NCBI GenBank assembly: GCA_002256145.1
Contig: NKIP01000013.1
Coordinates: forward strand, 1-64,000
From: Comamonadaceae bacterium PBBC1
Lineage (GTDB): Bacteria; Pseudomonadota; Gammaproteobacteria; Burkholderiales; Burkholderiaceae_C
Length of the DNA: 64,000 nt
Direction of reading: 5' to 3'
The position numbers and the translations under genes were made by a program. This document shows positions 16,584 to 25,240 of this stretch, piece after piece (position 1 is the first letter of the stretch; the number at the start of each line of letters is the position of its first letter). The notes under the pieces were generated by a model. That model saw only the letters and a program-made list of their open reading frames with translations, had not been told where the DNA came from and ran no database searches.

Positions 16584-18190
16584 TCCACCAACACCCTGCC
16601 CGCTGGATGGGCCTGTGGCTGGCGCAGGGGCTGCTGCTGTCGTTGTGCGCCTACCCCTATTTGAGCCATGTCGTCTTTTCTGACGACGATGGGCACATCT
16701 TGCAGCTCGCCATCGAGGCCCCCTACCTGGGGGCCTACTACATGAGCGAGGTTTACCAGCAACTCTCTGTTGTGCACTACACCCCGGTGGTTTTGACGAT
16801 CTACCGCCTCATGTTTGAGTTGTTTGGCGTCACCGCCACGCCATTTTTGATTTTGCAAATCGGATTGCTGGGCCTGTGCGCCGCCTTGGCAGGCGCATGG
16901 TGCCATCGACACACCCAACAAGTCAGTGCCGGGCTCATGGCCATTTTGCTCATCGCCAGTCTCAGCAGTGTCTGGCCCATGGCCGCGCGGTTTTACACCC
17001 TGCACTATGGACTTGGAGCCCTGTTCAGCCTCTTGCTTTTATTGCACCTGCAAAATAAACCGCATTCCACGGCAGTCCAGCAAACCCTCGCCCTGGCCAC
17101 AAGCTTTGTCCTTGCGCTTTTGGCCTTGCTCAGCAAAGAAATTTATGCACCCCTGGTGCTGGCACTGTGGGGCTGGGCTGCGTTTCGAAAGCACAGGCCG
17201 CAGGCGATAGGCCTGTTGCTGGCCATGTTGGTGTACGCGGGACTGCGGTTGCACGTTTTGGGGTTTTCCACCGAAGGGCGCGCGGGCAACAGCTTGCTGG
17301 CCGACTTGCAGTCTCTGCAAGCGGGCACCCTTGTGGACTTTGCAAAATGGTACGTGCAAACCCACGCGCTGTTGTTGTTGGCCACAGTGTTGGCCCTTGT
17401 GCTGCGCCCCTTGCAAACCCTCAAAAACATCCTGATCGCCTGCCTGCTGGTGCTGCCCGTTTTGGCGGCACCCCACGCCATCAAAGCGCCCACCCTGCAT
17501 GCTGATCGGCTTTTTTTTGCATTTGACTTGGCCATGTGCTGCGCCGTTGCGTTGGCCATGCACACCAAGGCGGCTGCGCCGCATTGGCCCAAATGGGTGC
17601 TGCTGCTGGCCCTGCCATGGGGCGTTTTCAGCACCCATGCGGCCATGCAAACCAAACAACAACAATTGACGAATGACCCATCGCAAAAAATCACCCGACA
17701 AATACTGAACGCACAAGCCCTGCAGCCCCTGACCATCTTGACTTGGCCCGACTACCAGCAAGGCGGGTTGATGCGGCTCAAGGCCCGCCAGGGCATGCCC
17801 CTGCGCATCACCCAAAATTGCCAAGAAGCCTTGCTGGCCCAGTCGCAAGGGCAAGAGATATGGCGCTTTGACAGACAAGGTCAAAGGCTAGACCCTTTGA
17901 CCTTGAGCGAAGGCTGCCAACCCCTGTTGGGGCATGGGCCCGAACCGGTGACCGAAATCATTCACCCATCGTTTATCAAGGGGGTTTTGCAATGGCAGCT
18001 GCAGGCATCCCCAGCGTTGCAGATTGGGATTCAATTTCCGGACCGAGGCATGACCGTGACAGCAAGCCATCTGCGCGAGCGTTTGGTCAGGCCACGCAAT
18101 GGCGAACCCTACCGCCTGTATGCCCACCAAGGGACGCAATGGTGGTTTTCCGACTTGCGAATCATGCTAGTGTCAGACTCTGCGCAATGA
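16580..18190 (+). CDS. GT-C type membrane glycosyltransferase-like protein
   Basis: A 536-residue polytopic membrane protein with about ten helices. The first periplasmic loop carries an acidic motif VVFSDDDGH, as in GT-C enzymes that use polyprenyl-phosphate sugars, and a roughly 130-residue periplasmic tail follows the last helix. The ATG at 16580 overlaps the stop of the GT2 gene by four bases, so both are translationally coupled; I infer that it uses the lipid-linked sugar made by that enzyme. No closer family name can be assigned from sequence alone. Confidence 0.65.
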   Translation: MIHQHPARWMGLWLAQGLLLSLCAYPYLSHVVFSDDDGHILQLAIEAPYLGAYYMSEVYQQLSVVHYTPVVLTIYRLMFELFGVTATPFLILQIGLLGLCAALAGAWCHRHTQQVSAGLMAILLIASLSSVWPMAARFYTLHYGLGALFSLLLLLHLQNKPHSTAVQQTLALATSFVLALLALLSKEIYAPLVLALWGWAAFRKHRPQAIGLLLAMLVYAGLRLHVLGFSTEGRAGNSLLADLQSLQAGTLVDFAKWYVQTHALLLLATVLALVLRPLQTLKNILIACLLVLPVLAAPHAIKAPTLHADRLFFAFDLAMCCAVALAMHTKAAAPHWPKWVLLLALPWGVFSTHAAMQTKQQQLTNDPSQKITRQILNAQALQPLTILTWPDYQQGGLMRLKARQGMPLRITQNCQEALLAQSQGQEIWRFDRQGQRLDPLTLSEGCQPLLGHGPEPVTEIIHPSFIKGVLQWQLQASPALQIGIQFPDRGMTVTASHLRERLVRPRNGEPYRLYAHQGTQWWFSDLRIMLVSDSAQ

Positions 18191-18196
18191 ATCCAC

Positions 18197-18898
18197 ATGA
18201 ACAGAAACGCCACATTGATCCTCCATTTTTTGATGGACAAAATTCTTCCTCCCCTACTGCGCGACAGCCGATGGTTCATGTCACCCCTGTTTCGTCTGGC
18301 ATTGGGTCCCAAGTCCCACCACTACCTTGAATTCAAAGAGCGCCTGCCGCATTTGAGTGAACAAGACATTCAGGGTTATTACACGTTATTGGGTGACACG
18401 TTCATCCAAAGGGACACAGACCTGAACACCCAATCCATCCAGGCTGTCACACAAGCCATACAAGGCTGCACCGTACTGGACATTGCGTGTGGCAATGGGT
18501 GGTTGACCAGGTCACTGGCCAAACGTGGGCTGCAGGTGACGGGCGCAGACATCTTGCCACCCAGCAACACAGAAGACACCACCAACCCCTTGTTTTGCAA
18601 AGCAGATGTCACGCAGCTGCAGTTCCAAGACCATGCGTTCGATACCGTCATCTGTGCGCACACCCTGGAGCACGTCTTTGACATCGAGAAGGCCTTGTCA
18701 GAGGTCAGGCGTGTCTGCAATAAGCGATTGATCGTGGTTGTCCCGCGCCAACGTGAATACCGATACACCTTTGACCTGCACATTCACTTCTTTCCATACG
18801 CCTACAAACTACAACAACTGATGGGGCCAAGGGCAACGATCTATAACGTGGGTGGCGATTTGATGGCCATCGAAGACCGTCCTGCGAGACCCGCATGA
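18197..18898 (+). CDS. Class I SAM-dependent methyltransferase
   Basis: A 233-residue soluble protein with the SAM-binding glycine-rich loop VLDIACGNGWLT (about 93-104), an acidic motif II (VTGADIL) and a DTVICAHTLEH segment typical of Methyltransf_11-type enzymes. It starts 6 bases after the GT-C gene and overlaps the next gene by four bases. In this setting it probably methylates a sugar or a lipid-linked intermediate. The substrate cannot be inferred. Confidence 0.8.
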   Translation: MNRNATLILHFLMDKILPPLLRDSRWFMSPLFRLALGPKSHHYLEFKERLPHLSEQDIQGYYTLLGDTFIQRDTDLNTQSIQAVTQAIQGCTVLDIACGNGWLTRSLAKRGLQVTGADILPPSNTEDTTNPLFCKADVTQLQFQDHAFDTVICAHTLEHVFDIEKALSEVRRVCNKRLIVVVPRQREYRYTFDLHIHFFPYAYKLQQLMGPRATIYNVGGDLMAIEDRPARPA

Positions 18899-19248
18899 CT
18901 GGCCTGCTTGTCATCACACTGGCAGCCCTGTTCAACAGTGCCGCACTGATATGCCTGCGTCTAGCGGGTCGGGAAATTCAATGGGCATCACCAGTCCTGT
19001 CGGTGGGGCTCCATGGTCTGCTCATGCTGGCCTGTGGACTCCTGGCTTATTTGATGGCCTTTATTTTGACGATCCGCATACTTGCCAACCATGATTTCGG
19101 TTACGCCGTGCCCATGTTTGTGGGCATCCAATTTGTATTCAGCCTGCTCGCGGCGCGATGGGTTTTTAACGAAACCATCAACTGGGTGCAAGTTATGGGG
19201 GCCCTGCTGATTGCGCTTGGCGTGAGCCTGTTGGCCTGGAAAGAATGA
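18895..19248 (+). CDS. Small EamA/SMR-like membrane protein (ArnE/ArnF-like flippase subunit)
   Basis: A 117-residue protein with four predicted helices and the SMR/EamA C-terminal pattern GALLIALGVSLLAW. Its size matches half-transporters such as ArnE and ArnF, which move undecaprenyl-linked sugars across the inner membrane, and SMR drug pumps. The ATG overlaps the methyltransferase stop (ATGA). Placed after a GT2 and a GT-C enzyme, a flippase role is the best inference. It would probably work as a dimer. Confidence 0.7.
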   Translation: MTGLLVITLAALFNSAALICLRLAGREIQWASPVLSVGLHGLLMLACGLLAYLMAFILTIRILANHDFGYAVPMFVGIQFVFSLLAARWVFNETINWVQVMGALLIALGVSLLAWKE

Positions 19249-19694
19249 CCACACGGTGACACCGATGACCTTTTCGTTTCTGTTGACACATTCGAATGCC
19301 CGTGCATTCTGGACTTCGGCCTGGACCAGGCACGCCCGCTGATTGCAAATTTGCGAAAACATGCGTTGCAACGACAAAAGCGGCGCCTATTGATCCGCTG
19401 AAATGTTGAACGAGATGCGCAGCAATTTGTTCATTGATTGATTCGGCCCTGTGAAGTTTTCAATGCTCAAAGATGATGCAGGTTTGCCGCTTCAGCCCCA
19501 ACATTCAAACAGTGGGTGTCGAATTGCCCCAAGGGCAAACGTTCCAGATCCATGTCGGTTGTGAACTCCGAATGAAACTGCTCGTGCGTAGCGTGATCGC
19601 AGTACAGTGGTATCAATTGCATGCGCTCGCGTAACTGCGAAAAAAACGCAGTCAAAGGGGGGCGGGGCAGGCCCTCATGTGGGGCAACGGACCG
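19249..19694. other. Gap between convergent glycan genes; short open frame only
   Basis: No clear gene. On the minus strand a frame of about 75 codons (19467-19691) is open directly behind and in the same frame as the stop of the GT-C gene at 19695. Its peptide (HATHEQFHSEF, LPLGQFDTHCLNV) matches nothing I know. It could be the lost tail of that protein or chance. Confidence 0.3.
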
Positions 19695-21221
19695 TCAGGT
19701 CCTTTGTGTTGTTGATCTGCCATTCTCAACTTGGCTTTGAATCCATTGAAGACACGCCACGATGCTCAATATCGCGAACGGATATAAGTGGGTCAAAAAA
19801 CGTGGTTCAAAAAATACCAAAGAGAGCATGCCAAGAAGCATGGTGTAGGCAACAGGCAAAACCAACAGTTGACGGTTCCTGGATGGTCGTGCCACGAGAG
19901 TGATCACAAAAGAAAGCAACCCCAGCACCATCACCAGTGTGGACAGGATCACGCTCAAACGGCCCAACAAAGGGTATTGCACGTACTGCCCACTGGTCAA
20001 AAAAAGCGCTGCCTTTTGAGCCACCATTTCAATGGTGCGACCAGGGTTCTCTGACACGGTTTGAATGAGCAACTGACTGAAATATTGGCGCATCGCCAGT
20101 TCAGGCCCTGAAGACTCCAAAACTTTGATGTTTCGAATGGGTATCTCTTTAAGGCGCTCGGCATCGGCAGCACTGAATCCATATCTGAACTGCCGACTCG
20201 GCGCGTCGGCATTGTTTCCGATGTACAAATTGACGGTGTCCTTTGAAGTAAGAAACCACTGATCCGTTAGCGTGTAGTTGCGATGGGCATAAACCCCTAA
20301 ACAGAGTGCATAAATTAAAAAAATGATGCCACTGAACTTCCACGCGTTGCGACGCTGAGGCTTTGGGGACAGTACAGCCGGAAGAATGAAAGCGACTGGG
20401 GCTAAGTAAAGAAAATCAAATTTAATCAGCACCGCCAGTGCAAACAGCCCGCCGGTCAAGATAGCCAATGCCATGGTCCTCGGTCCCATACCTTTTTGGG
20501 AAAGATGAAGGGACATGGACATGAGCAACGCCAGAAAAAACAAAGCGGTGCCGGGTACATCGGCCATGAATGTGCTGCTGGCCACTGTGAGTTGAGTGTC
20601 AAAAGACAGTAAACCTGCCGTCAGCAGGGCCGCCCAATATCTGTAGCGCGTGAGCATGCTGATAACAAGACCACACACAGACAAAATCAGCAAAGCTTTA
20701 AACGGCAAAACCATGTAGCGCAAAACCAGCAGACTGTCACTGCTGCAACCCATGGCTCTCACAATGGGCACACCCAATGAGGCAAAAACAACCGATCTGT
20801 AGCTGACGAAATAGGGGGGAGGTAAGTGCGTCCCCTTGCCCAATGCAAAAAGAACATCGTAGAGCGGCGTGACTTTTTTCATGTCCGGGTTGTATGGCGC
20901 AGAGGCCGCTGCCCAAATCATGCTGCCATTGAAATCATGAGCCACTTCGCCACGCGTAAGCTGCCAAGCATTCAGCAAATAATTGCCTTCGTCCTCACCC
21001 ATGAAAAACCGTGCTTGCTCTGAATCCGTTTGAAAGTACGCAAGGTCGGCACCATCCCAGCATTGGCTGATGACCGGTAAGTGGTTTTGGCGGATTTGCG
21101 CCACCGACAAGGCCACACTCCAGCAAGTCAGCACCAAAATGCAGGCCCACGCAAGCCACCGTTGTACGTCAACCTGAGTGCGTGACAGGCGACAGCGAAA
21201 GCGGGTAATCAAATCAGCCAT
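19695..21221 (-). CDS. GT-C (GT39/ArnT-like) membrane glycosyltransferase
   Basis: A 508-residue polytopic protein with about eleven helices. The first periplasmic loop has an acidic GEDEGNYLL motif and a further STFMADVPG, as in GT39/PMT and ArnT-type enzymes that use polyprenyl-phosphate sugars. The ATG at 21221 overlaps the end of the PAP2-like gene by 13 bases, so it is co-transcribed with the phosphatase and UbiA-type enzyme that would make polyprenyl-phosphoarabinose; I infer an arabinosyl- or ribosyltransferase role. Met at 21236 is an alternative start. The same frame stays open after the stop for about 75 codons. Confidence 0.7.
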   Translation of the reverse strand: MADLITRFRCRLSRTQVDVQRWLAWACILVLTCWSVALSVAQIRQNHLPVISQCWDGADLAYFQTDSEQARFFMGEDEGNYLLNAWQLTRGEVAHDFNGSMIWAAASAPYNPDMKKVTPLYDVLFALGKGTHLPPPYFVSYRSVVFASLGVPIVRAMGCSSDSLLVLRYMVLPFKALLILSVCGLVISMLTRYRYWAALLTAGLLSFDTQLTVASSTFMADVPGTALFFLALLMSMSLHLSQKGMGPRTMALAILTGGLFALAVLIKFDFLYLAPVAFILPAVLSPKPQRRNAWKFSGIIFLIYALCLGVYAHRNYTLTDQWFLTSKDTVNLYIGNNADAPSRQFRYGFSAADAERLKEIPIRNIKVLESSGPELAMRQYFSQLLIQTVSENPGRTIEMVAQKAALFLTSGQYVQYPLLGRLSVILSTLVMVLGLLSFVITLVARPSRNRQLLVLPVAYTMLLGMLSLVFFEPRFLTHLYPFAILSIVACLQWIQSQVENGRSTTQRT

Positions 21222-21625
21222 GCGTATGCACTCCATGCCACAACAACACCAGTCACTGCTCCCGCAACAATCTCCAGCAAACTGTGGCCCATACGTTCGC
21301 GCAATGGTGGTTTCAGTGGCGTGTCCTTGTTCAAATCATTGATCGCACTTGCCTGCAGGCCCACTTGTTTGCGAAGGCTATGGGCATCCAGCATGACCAC
21401 AAAAGCCAATGTGACGGCGACCCCGAAAGCAGGGTGTTGCACACCCTCTTTCAGTGCAATCAGCGCTGCCATGCTGCTGACAATGGCGCTGTGGTTGCTG
21501 GGCAAGCCGCCATAGCCGATGAGCTTGAACGCCATTTGGCGGTGCCGGATGCTGTTGATGGCAAATTTGGCAACACCAGCGGCTAACCATGCCAAAAAAG
21601 GCGTCAGGGCGTAAACGTAGTCCAT
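21209..21625 (-). CDS. Divergent PAP2 family (DUF212) phosphatase-like membrane protein
   Basis: A 138-residue membrane protein with the divergent PAP2 signature GGLPSNHSAIVSSM and VVMLDAHSLRKQVGLQA. In mycobacteria a PAP2-type phosphatase gene (Rv3807c) lies beside the UbiA-type DPPR synthase and is thought to remove the 5-phosphate of decaprenylphosphoryl-5-phosphoribose. Here the gene starts 2 bases after the UbiA-type gene stop, the same pairing. The catalytic assignment to that step is inferred from context; DUF212 members are poorly characterised. Confidence 0.8.
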   Translation of the reverse strand: MDYVYALTPFLAWLAAGVAKFAINSIRHRQMAFKLIGYGGLPSNHSAIVSSMAALIALKEGVQHPAFGVAVTLAFVVMLDAHSLRKQVGLQASAINDLNKDTPLKPPLRERMGHSLLEIVAGAVTGVVVAWSAYAWLI

Positions 21626-21627
21626 GC

Positions 21628-22512
21628 TTAAACCTTACTGGGCCACAAGGCCCAGGCACATGTCGCGACCCACAGCACAACCGTGAGCAACAAAGGCCAG
21701 TCGGCCAACAAAGCATCGGTGGGGGACTCACCCCCCTCAAAGGCCTCGACCACATACCAATAACGGAACAGGCCAAAAAGCACCAATGGCACCGTGATGA
21801 CCAATGCGGGTTTTGCCGACATCACAAACATGCTGTAAAAAAGCAAAGCACCAGTGGCCGACATTTCGGCATAGCGGTCCACCAGCGCCACAGAATATTT
21901 TTCGAGGACTCTGCGGCTGCCGGTGCCCGTATGACTCAATTCCTGTCGACGCTTGATGGCGGCCAAATAAAGCGCCAAGCAAAGTGTTGTGATGAACATC
22001 CACGAAGAAACTGGCACGGCCAGGGCCAAAGCGCCAGCATAAACGCGCAAAACAAAACCCGATGCGATGCTGAAAATGTCGATCACCGGCTGGTGCTTGA
22101 ACACAAAGGTGTAGGCCAAATTGAGCAACAGATGGCCAATCACAACCCCCACAACCATGGGCAAAAGAAACCAACCCCAAACCAAAACGGCATACAGCAG
22201 CGCCAACAAAGCAAGTGCTTGGGGCTTGGTGACCAAGCCAGCGGCCAAGGGGCGAGACTTTGATTTTTTGGGGTGAATTTTGTCCTGTTCAATGTCGCGC
22301 AGGTCGTTGATGACATACGTCGCCGACGAAGCCACACAAAACAGCAGGGTCGCCAAAAGGGCCTGGCCCACAGCTGCTTCGTTCAGAAATGCACCTGAAA
22401 AAAACAAAGGGGCCAACACAAAACCGTTCTTGATCCACTGCTTGGGACGCATCAACATGACCAAGCCAAGCAACCGAACTGAAGGCGATGAATTCACTGA
22501 AGTATGATTCAC
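21628..22512 (-). CDS. UbiA-family polyprenyl-phosphate phosphoribosyltransferase-like (DPPR synthase)
   Basis: A 294-residue membrane prenyltransferase-fold protein with nine helices. It has RPKQWIKNGFV at the N-terminus, the first Asp-rich motif NDLRDIEQDKIHPKK and a second one around FKHQPVIDIFSIASGF, the hallmark pattern of DPPR synthases (Rv3806c of M. tuberculosis) rather than of UbiA proper. The reaction joins phosphoribose pyrophosphate to a polyprenyl phosphate, the first step towards polyprenyl-phosphoryl-D-arabinose. It heads a leftward operon with the PAP2-like and GT-C genes and is divergent from GtrA-dprE1-dprE2. Confidence 0.88.
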   Translation of the reverse strand: MNHTSVNSSPSVRLLGLVMLMRPKQWIKNGFVLAPLFFSGAFLNEAAVGQALLATLLFCVASSATYVINDLRDIEQDKIHPKKSKSRPLAAGLVTKPQALALLALLYAVLVWGWFLLPMVVGVVIGHLLLNLAYTFVFKHQPVIDIFSIASGFVLRVYAGALALAVPVSSWMFITTLCLALYLAAIKRRQELSHTGTGSRRVLEKYSVALVDRYAEMSATGALLFYSMFVMSAKPALVITVPLVLFGLFRYWYVVEAFEGGESPTDALLADWPLLLTVVLWVATCAWALWPSKV

Positions 22513-22540
22513 AAATGATTAAAAAGAGCCATGAAACTGA

Positions 22541-22954
22541 ATGTTTTCTGTAAAAAGCATAGCTATTAAGTATTTTATATTCGCACAGCTGGCCATGCTG
22601 GCAAACTTTGGCATGCAAGAGGCCACGGGCCAAATTTATGATGGAAAACATGCCCTTGGCATCTCACTTGTCGTGGGCACGTTGACAGGCTTGATCGTCA
22701 AATACCACCTTGATAAAAAATACATTTTTGGCTTCGACGCCAGCAACTTGAAGCAAGAAACGCGAGTTTTTTTTCTTTATGCCGTGGTGGGCTTGGTCAC
22801 CACCTTGGTTTTTTGGGGCTTCGAATTGGGTTTTTGGCACCTGTTTGGCACCTGGCCAATGCGGTACGTCGGCGGTGCCTTGGGCTTGTTTTTGGGTTAC
22901 GCCGCCAAATACCAGCTCGATAAACGGTATGTGTTTCCCAAAGGTTGCCCGTGA
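22541..22954 (+). CDS. GtrA family membrane protein
   Basis: A 137-residue protein with four helices, the GtrA (PF04138) pattern with conserved KYHLDKKYIF and a repeat of it (KYQLDKRYVF) at the end of each two-helix half. GtrA proteins are implicated in flipping or recruiting polyprenyl-linked sugars; mycobacterial Rv3789 next to dprE1/dprE2 is a member. Its stop overlaps the GTG start of the DprE1-like gene (GTGA), the same neighbourhood as in mycobacteria. Intergenic distance to the divergent UbiA-type gene is only 28 bases. Confidence 0.88.
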   Translation: MFSVKSIAIKYFIFAQLAMLANFGMQEATGQIYDGKHALGISLVVGTLTGLIVKYHLDKKYIFGFDASNLKQETRVFFLYAVVGLVTTLVFWGFELGFWHLFGTWPMRYVGGALGLFLGYAAKYQLDKRYVFPKGCP

Positions 22955-24252
22955 GAGCCGTGACATCTTGGGGCCGCTTGCGTGCTGATCCGCACCACAC
23001 GGTTGACCTGACAGACCCCAGTCAAATTGCCCAACAAATCTGCCGCTCTTCCAAGCCTGGCTTGGCGCATGGCATGGGGCGCAGCTACGGCGATGTCGGC
23101 CTGAACCCGCACGGAACACTGTGGGTCACAACGGGGCTCGATCATTTCATGGCCTTTGATGAGGCCACGGGCATTTTGGTGTGTGAATCGGGCGTGCTGT
23201 TACGAGACATCCAGCGCATGGCCCTGCCCAGAGGGTGGATGCTGCCTGTGACACCGGGCACCCAAATGGTGACGGTGGGTGGTGCCATTGCCAATGATGT
23301 GCATGGCAAAAACCACCATGCGCAAGGCACCTTTGGTCACCATGTTCAAAGCCTAACGCTTCAGCGATGCGATGGCGAAGTCATTATTTGTGGCCCCCAT
23401 GATCATGCCGATTGGTTTGCGGCAACGGTCGGTGGACTGGGATTAACCGGGGTGATCACACAAGCTTCGTTGCAGCTCAAGCGTGTGCCGGGGCCATGGT
23501 TTGATACGCAAACAACGGCCTATGCCAACGTGCAAGATTTTTTCACGCTTGCCGATGAGGCTGTCACGACATGGGAGCACACCGTGTCTTGGGTGGATTG
23601 CACCGCTGGCCAAGGTGGCCGTGGTTTGTTCATGAGTGCAAACCCGTCACCAAGCCAAACACTGCAAGTCCCCGCACCACGGCAGATTCGCATGCCATTT
23701 GTGCCGCCTGTATCGCTCATGAATCGCTACACACTGCGGCCACTCAACACGGCTTATTACTATTTGAAAAAGTGGCAGCCAAGCCGTTCGGTGATGCACT
23801 ACGTCCCATTTTTCTACCCACTGGACAACGTTCTGGAATGGAACCGACTATACGGCCGTCTAGGGTTTTACCAATACCAATGTGTGTTGCCAAGACAGAC
23901 AGGGCATGACGCCGTCCATGCGTTGCTTGCAGAAATCACACGAACTGGAGAAGGGTCATTTTTGGCTGTGCTCAAAACCTTTGGAGCGAGACAGCCCATG
24001 GGCATGCTCAGTTTTGTGCAGGAAGGCGTCACCTTGGCGCTGGATTTCGCCAACCACGGGCCGCGAACGCATGAATTGTTTCAGCGTTTGGATGCCATTG
24101 TGCTTGAAGCAAAAGGGCGACTCTACCCCGCCAAAGATGCACGCATGTCCAGCAGCCTCTTTGAGGCTGGATACCCGAATTTGAATGAATTTGTGAAATA
24201 CCGGGACCCCGGCATCAGCTCGGCACTGTCACGTCGGTTAATGGGATATTGA
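22951..24252 (+). CDS. dprE1: Decaprenylphosphoryl-beta-D-ribose 2-oxidase-like FAD enzyme
   Basis: A 433-residue FAD-linked oxidoreductase. The FAD-binding domain shows AHGMGRSYGDVG and VGGAIANDVHGKNHHAQGTF (about 110-128), the typical DprE1 pattern; the C-terminal GRLYPAKDAR keeps the active-site Lys region. DprE1 oxidises the 2-OH of polyprenylphosphoryl ribose; DprE2 then reduces it to arabinose. At the position of the mycobacterial Cys387 (in a xxCVDF context, from memory) this protein has Ala363 (TLALDF). GTG at 22951 overlaps the GtrA stop; TTG at 22945 is the alternative. The DprE2-like gene begins directly after its stop. Confidence 0.88.
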   Translation: MRAVTSWGRLRADPHHTVDLTDPSQIAQQICRSSKPGLAHGMGRSYGDVGLNPHGTLWVTTGLDHFMAFDEATGILVCESGVLLRDIQRMALPRGWMLPVTPGTQMVTVGGAIANDVHGKNHHAQGTFGHHVQSLTLQRCDGEVIICGPHDHADWFAATVGGLGLTGVITQASLQLKRVPGPWFDTQTTAYANVQDFFTLADEAVTTWEHTVSWVDCTAGQGGRGLFMSANPSPSQTLQVPAPRQIRMPFVPPVSLMNRYTLRPLNTAYYYLKKWQPSRSVMHYVPFFYPLDNVLEWNRLYGRLGFYQYQCVLPRQTGHDAVHALLAEITRTGEGSFLAVLKTFGARQPMGMLSFVQEGVTLALDFANHGPRTHELFQRLDAIVLEAKGRLYPAKDARMSSSLFEAGYPNLNEFVKYRDPGISSALSRRLMGY

Positions 24253-24999
24253 ATGAAAAAAAGAATTGTCATTGTGGGGGCCACTTCGGCCATTGCGCAG
24301 CAATGCGCACGGTTGTGGGGCCGCGAAGCAGGGGTCGAGTTGACGCTGATCGGCCGTGATGAACAAAGGCTCGGTCGGGTTGCTGCTGATTTGACTGTGC
24401 GCAATCCGCAGTGTGCTGTTTCGTGCATTCAAACCGACATGCTGGACCCGAAAATCATCGAACGTGTGGTGGCTGTTTTGTTTCAATCGGGCCGTGTGGA
24501 CATCGTTCTCATTGCACAGGGTGCGCTCCCCCAGCAGGCCGATTGCCAATCTGATCTTCAGGCATGCGCTGATGCACTTGTTCTGAACAGCCTATCGCCT
24601 GTTTTGTTTGCAGAGGCTTTTGCAATGCACATGTTGAACGCCCAGCACGGCACATTGGCATTGATCGGTTCAGTGGCTGGCGACAGGGGGCGCAAAAGCA
24701 ATTACGTGTATGGCGCAGCCAAAGGTTTGGTTGAGAGGTATGCGCAGGGATTGCAGCACCGCATGGCTGGCACGGGCGTCAAGCTCGTGTTGATCAAACC
24801 CGGTCCCACCGATACGCCCATGACGGCGCACCTCAAAGCGCAGGGTGTCAAACTCGCCCCCGTTGAAAAAGTGGCGCAACAAATGGTCGTTGCCATTCAG
24901 AAAGGCCAGCCCACCGTTTACGCCCCGGGCAAGTGGTGGTTGATCATGATGATCATCAAGCACTTGCCAGCAGTCATTTTCAATAAATTAAACATTTAA
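24253..24999 (+). CDS. dprE2: Short-chain dehydrogenase, DprE2-like
   Basis: A 248-residue NAD(P)-dependent SDR: glycine motif VGATSAIAQ (residues 8-16, the ATSxIA form seen in DprE2), catalytic Ser around 137 (LIGSVAGDRG) and YGAAK (about 151-155). The C-terminus carries a hydrophobic amphipathic stretch (WWLIMMIIKHLPAVIF) like DprE2 proteins that dock on the membrane. It begins immediately after the DprE1-like stop, and the pair together epimerises polyprenylphosphoryl ribose to arabinose. No terminator is visible behind it. Confidence 0.88.
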   Translation: MKKRIVIVGATSAIAQQCARLWGREAGVELTLIGRDEQRLGRVAADLTVRNPQCAVSCIQTDMLDPKIIERVVAVLFQSGRVDIVLIAQGALPQQADCQSDLQACADALVLNSLSPVLFAEAFAMHMLNAQHGTLALIGSVAGDRGRKSNYVYGAAKGLVERYAQGLQHRMAGTGVKLVLIKPGPTDTPMTAHLKAQGVKLAPVEKVAQQMVVAIQKGQPTVYAPGKWWLIMMIIKHLPAVIFNKLNI

Positions 25000-25006
25000 C
25001 AAAAAA

Positions 25007-25240
25007 GAGCATGAGGCAAGGCATGGCGTTTTGTGGGAGCCCACCCCGTGTGCGATGGGCGTGGCACACGCGCTGGCAGAAATCCCCATCCCCCATCAAC
25101 GCGTCGTTTTACATTGGCCTGGCTTGGCCATGTTCAGCTTGGCCACGGCTTTTTGGTCTTGTCTGCTTGAGAGGCCATGTGAACAGATGCACAACCCGTC
25201 AGGACGTGACTGGCGGCGAGAACAAGGGCGCAAACAAATC
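25007..25240 (-). pseudogene. Decayed copy of the DUF2846 lipoprotein gene with a large internal deletion
   Basis: 25007-25155 is almost the same as 26961-27103, which covers the 3' end and downstream part of the lipoprotein gene at 27044-27508. 25156-25240 then matches the 5' end of that gene (CCCGTCAGGACG, GCGAGAACAAGGG; compare 27430-27500). About 320 bases in between are missing, so this is a deleted second copy in the same orientation. Together the copies flank the two-gene HEPN module. Confidence 0.75.

Noticed and set aside
15579..21221. Ara4N (arn) operon for polymyxin resistance
   Set aside because: GT2, SMR-like and GT-C genes recall arnC, arnE/F and arnT, but arnA, arnB and arnD are absent and the neighbouring genes point to the DprE1/DprE2 arabinose route.
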